A stretch of DNA of 7,669 nucleotides from Gp6-AA40 sp046732795 (GTDB taxonomy: Bacteria > Acidobacteriota > Vicinamibacteria > Vicinamibacterales > UBA2999): contig JBKPNV010000274.1 of assembly GCA_046732795.1 (NCBI GenBank), forward strand, positions 1 through 7,669, given 5' to 3'. Below, one piece after another: positions 7,050 to 7,669 of the stretch; position 1 is the stretch's first letter; each line of letters begins with the position of its first letter. The position numbers and the translations under genes are program-made. A model generated the notes under the pieces. The model did not search any database. It saw nothing but the letters and a program-made list of their open reading frames with translations, and was not told the DNA's origin.

Positions 7050-7085
7050 CGGGACCGGCCATTATTGCTGGGATGGCTGGTCCCG
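7050..7085. repeat. Strong 11-bp hairpin
   Basis: CGGGACCGGCC (7050-7060) pairs with GGCTGGTCCCG (7075-7085), with a single non-Watson-Crick position, around a 14-base loop. It lies about 70 bases before the start of the receptor remnant. No T-tract follows on either strand, so it may be a leader structure or a decayed repeat. Confidence 0.45.
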
Positions 7086-7158
7086 CTGTGCGGGCGCGTA
7101 GAAATTTCACGTGTCAGCCGGGATTTGCCGGTTTCGGAGTGATCGACGCTGGAGCGTG

Positions 7159-7182
7159 GGTTGGTGCGTTGTATGCACAACC
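7159..7182. repeat. Hairpin with one bulged G
   Basis: GGTTGGTGC (7159-7167) pairs with GCACAACC (7175-7182) apart from one bulged G, around a 7-base loop. It is a possible operator or RNA stem between the divergent genes. Chance occurrence cannot be excluded. Confidence 0.3.
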
Positions 7183-7351
7183 AGGCAGGGTCGGAACGCC
7201 GGGGTTCGCCGAGCGCCTTTCGTCGAGCTCTGCTGGGTGAACGAGGACTGACGCTGTAAATGCCACAACTCATCAGTAGTACGCCTGACGGCTCGAAACG
7301 GACTCGCGAAGAAGCACAGTCCTCACACGAGGAGCAACTCAGGGTACGGCC

Positions 7352-7669
7352 ATGATCGGAGCACCTGTCGAACGGCCTCACGGGTCAGACACCAATGAAC
7401 AGGTCGAGTACGACCTTCCACTGCGGCCGCACAGCGATCCGCCGCCCGTAACGTCACGACCGCCCGGGCATCAGCCTGATTGGGATCGTCCCGAGGGCAT
7501 CGACTTCACTGAGGTCGAATACGAGTACGAGCCGAAGCTGGGATCCGCGCGTGTGATGGCCTACGCTGGCGGTATCGTTGCGATGGCCGTGGCCTCGGTG
7601 TGGCTGGTGACGCATGCAACGAATCGCAGCCCCTTCCGGACGTGGACCTGGTCAACGCCCGATCTTTCG
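7352..7669 (+). CDS. Unrecognised single-pass membrane protein, 5' part only
   Basis: An open frame of 106 codons runs from ATG 7352 to the last base of the window with no stop. AGGG at 7341-7344, seven bases before the ATG, is an acceptable ribosome binding site. Residues 1-67 are hydrophilic, rich in Pro, Asp and Glu, with two similar acidic-aromatic stretches (VEYDL at 18-22 and VEYEYEP at 55-61). Residues 68-88 (VMAYAGGIVAMAVASVWLVTH) form a clear membrane helix, after which the chain continues with NRSPFRTWTWSTPDLS. There is no signal peptide at the N-terminus. The acidic side before the helix and a basic residue after it do not settle the orientation; an anchor with its main domain downstream is likely. 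I do not recognise a family, and the domain that would show its function is beyond the window. Confidence 0.65.
   Translation, partial: MIGAPVERPHGSDTNEQVEYDLPLRPHSDPPPVTSRPPGHQPDWDRPEGIDFTEVEYEYEPKLGSARVMAYAGGIVAMAVASVWLVTHATNRSPFRTWTWSTPDLS

Larger units (their letters stand above)
6995..7351. other. Divergent intergenic region with two hairpins
   Basis: No convincing gene is present; open frames on both strands give compositionally biased translations without domains. The region separates the minus-strand receptor remnant from a plus-strand membrane protein gene, so it should contain, or once contained, two promoters. None can be placed with confidence. Two hairpins are described separately. 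Confidence 0.5.

Noticed and set aside
7243..7324. Inverted repeat GAGGACTG/CAGTCCTC with a 66-base spacer
   Set aside because: Eight-base arms with such a long spacer are expected by chance, and nothing mobile lies between them.
6983..7381. A 132-codon minus-strand open frame in the divergent region
   Set aside because: Its translation is Ser/Arg/Pro-rich without domains, and it would overlap the ribosome binding site of the receptor remnant and the start of the plus-strand gene.

Overview
The window looks like chromosomal DNA of a GC-rich Gram-negative environmental bacterium. The closest match is Acidobacteriota, possibly the Vicinamibacteria. This rests on gene style: a TonB-dependent receptor remnant with a carboxypeptidase-regulatory N-terminus of the 'SSGAALPGVTVEA' type, an Omp85-type barrel, an M28 lipoprotein peptidase, an SMP-30-like secreted propeller, and a secreted protein family I associate with that phylum. 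The assignment is inferred from recognition, not from a search.

Layout. (1) Positions 1-2694, minus strand: an Omp85/BamA-like barrel (2694 to 1405) is followed after 4 bases by a secreted protein (from 1400, running off the left edge) that resembles a kinase-fold family, with the expected catalytic residues changed. (2) 2695-3053: a gene-poor divergent region with a perfect 22-bp palindrome just upstream of the barrel gene. (3) 3054-3469, plus strand: a DoxX-like membrane protein whose start codon is out of frame with its body. (4) 3439-3504: two tandem 33-bp REP-like units between convergent genes; the first supplies the stop codon of the DoxX-like gene. (5) 3511-6294, minus strand: an apparent two-gene operon, an M28 zinc aminopeptidase lipoprotein then an SMP-30-like propeller. 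(6) 6381-6442: a 9-bp-period repeat forming an imperfect hairpin. (7) 6443-6982, minus strand: a collapsed TonB-dependent receptor pseudogene that keeps its ribosome binding site, signal peptide, plug fragment and C-terminal barrel end, but is about 180 codons long where the family is usually near 1000. (8) 6983-7351: no gene, two hairpins. (9) From 7352, plus strand: the start of an unrecognised single-pass membrane protein, cut by the right edge.

Nearly every gene product is predicted to be exported, lipid-anchored or membrane-embedded, so this is a cell-envelope neighbourhood. The M28/SMP-30 pair may handle peptide or small-molecule turnover in the periplasm. The barrel/kinase-like pair is the least understood part and the best candidate for an undescribed partnership. 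No CRISPR array, tRNA, rRNA, transposase or integrase was found.
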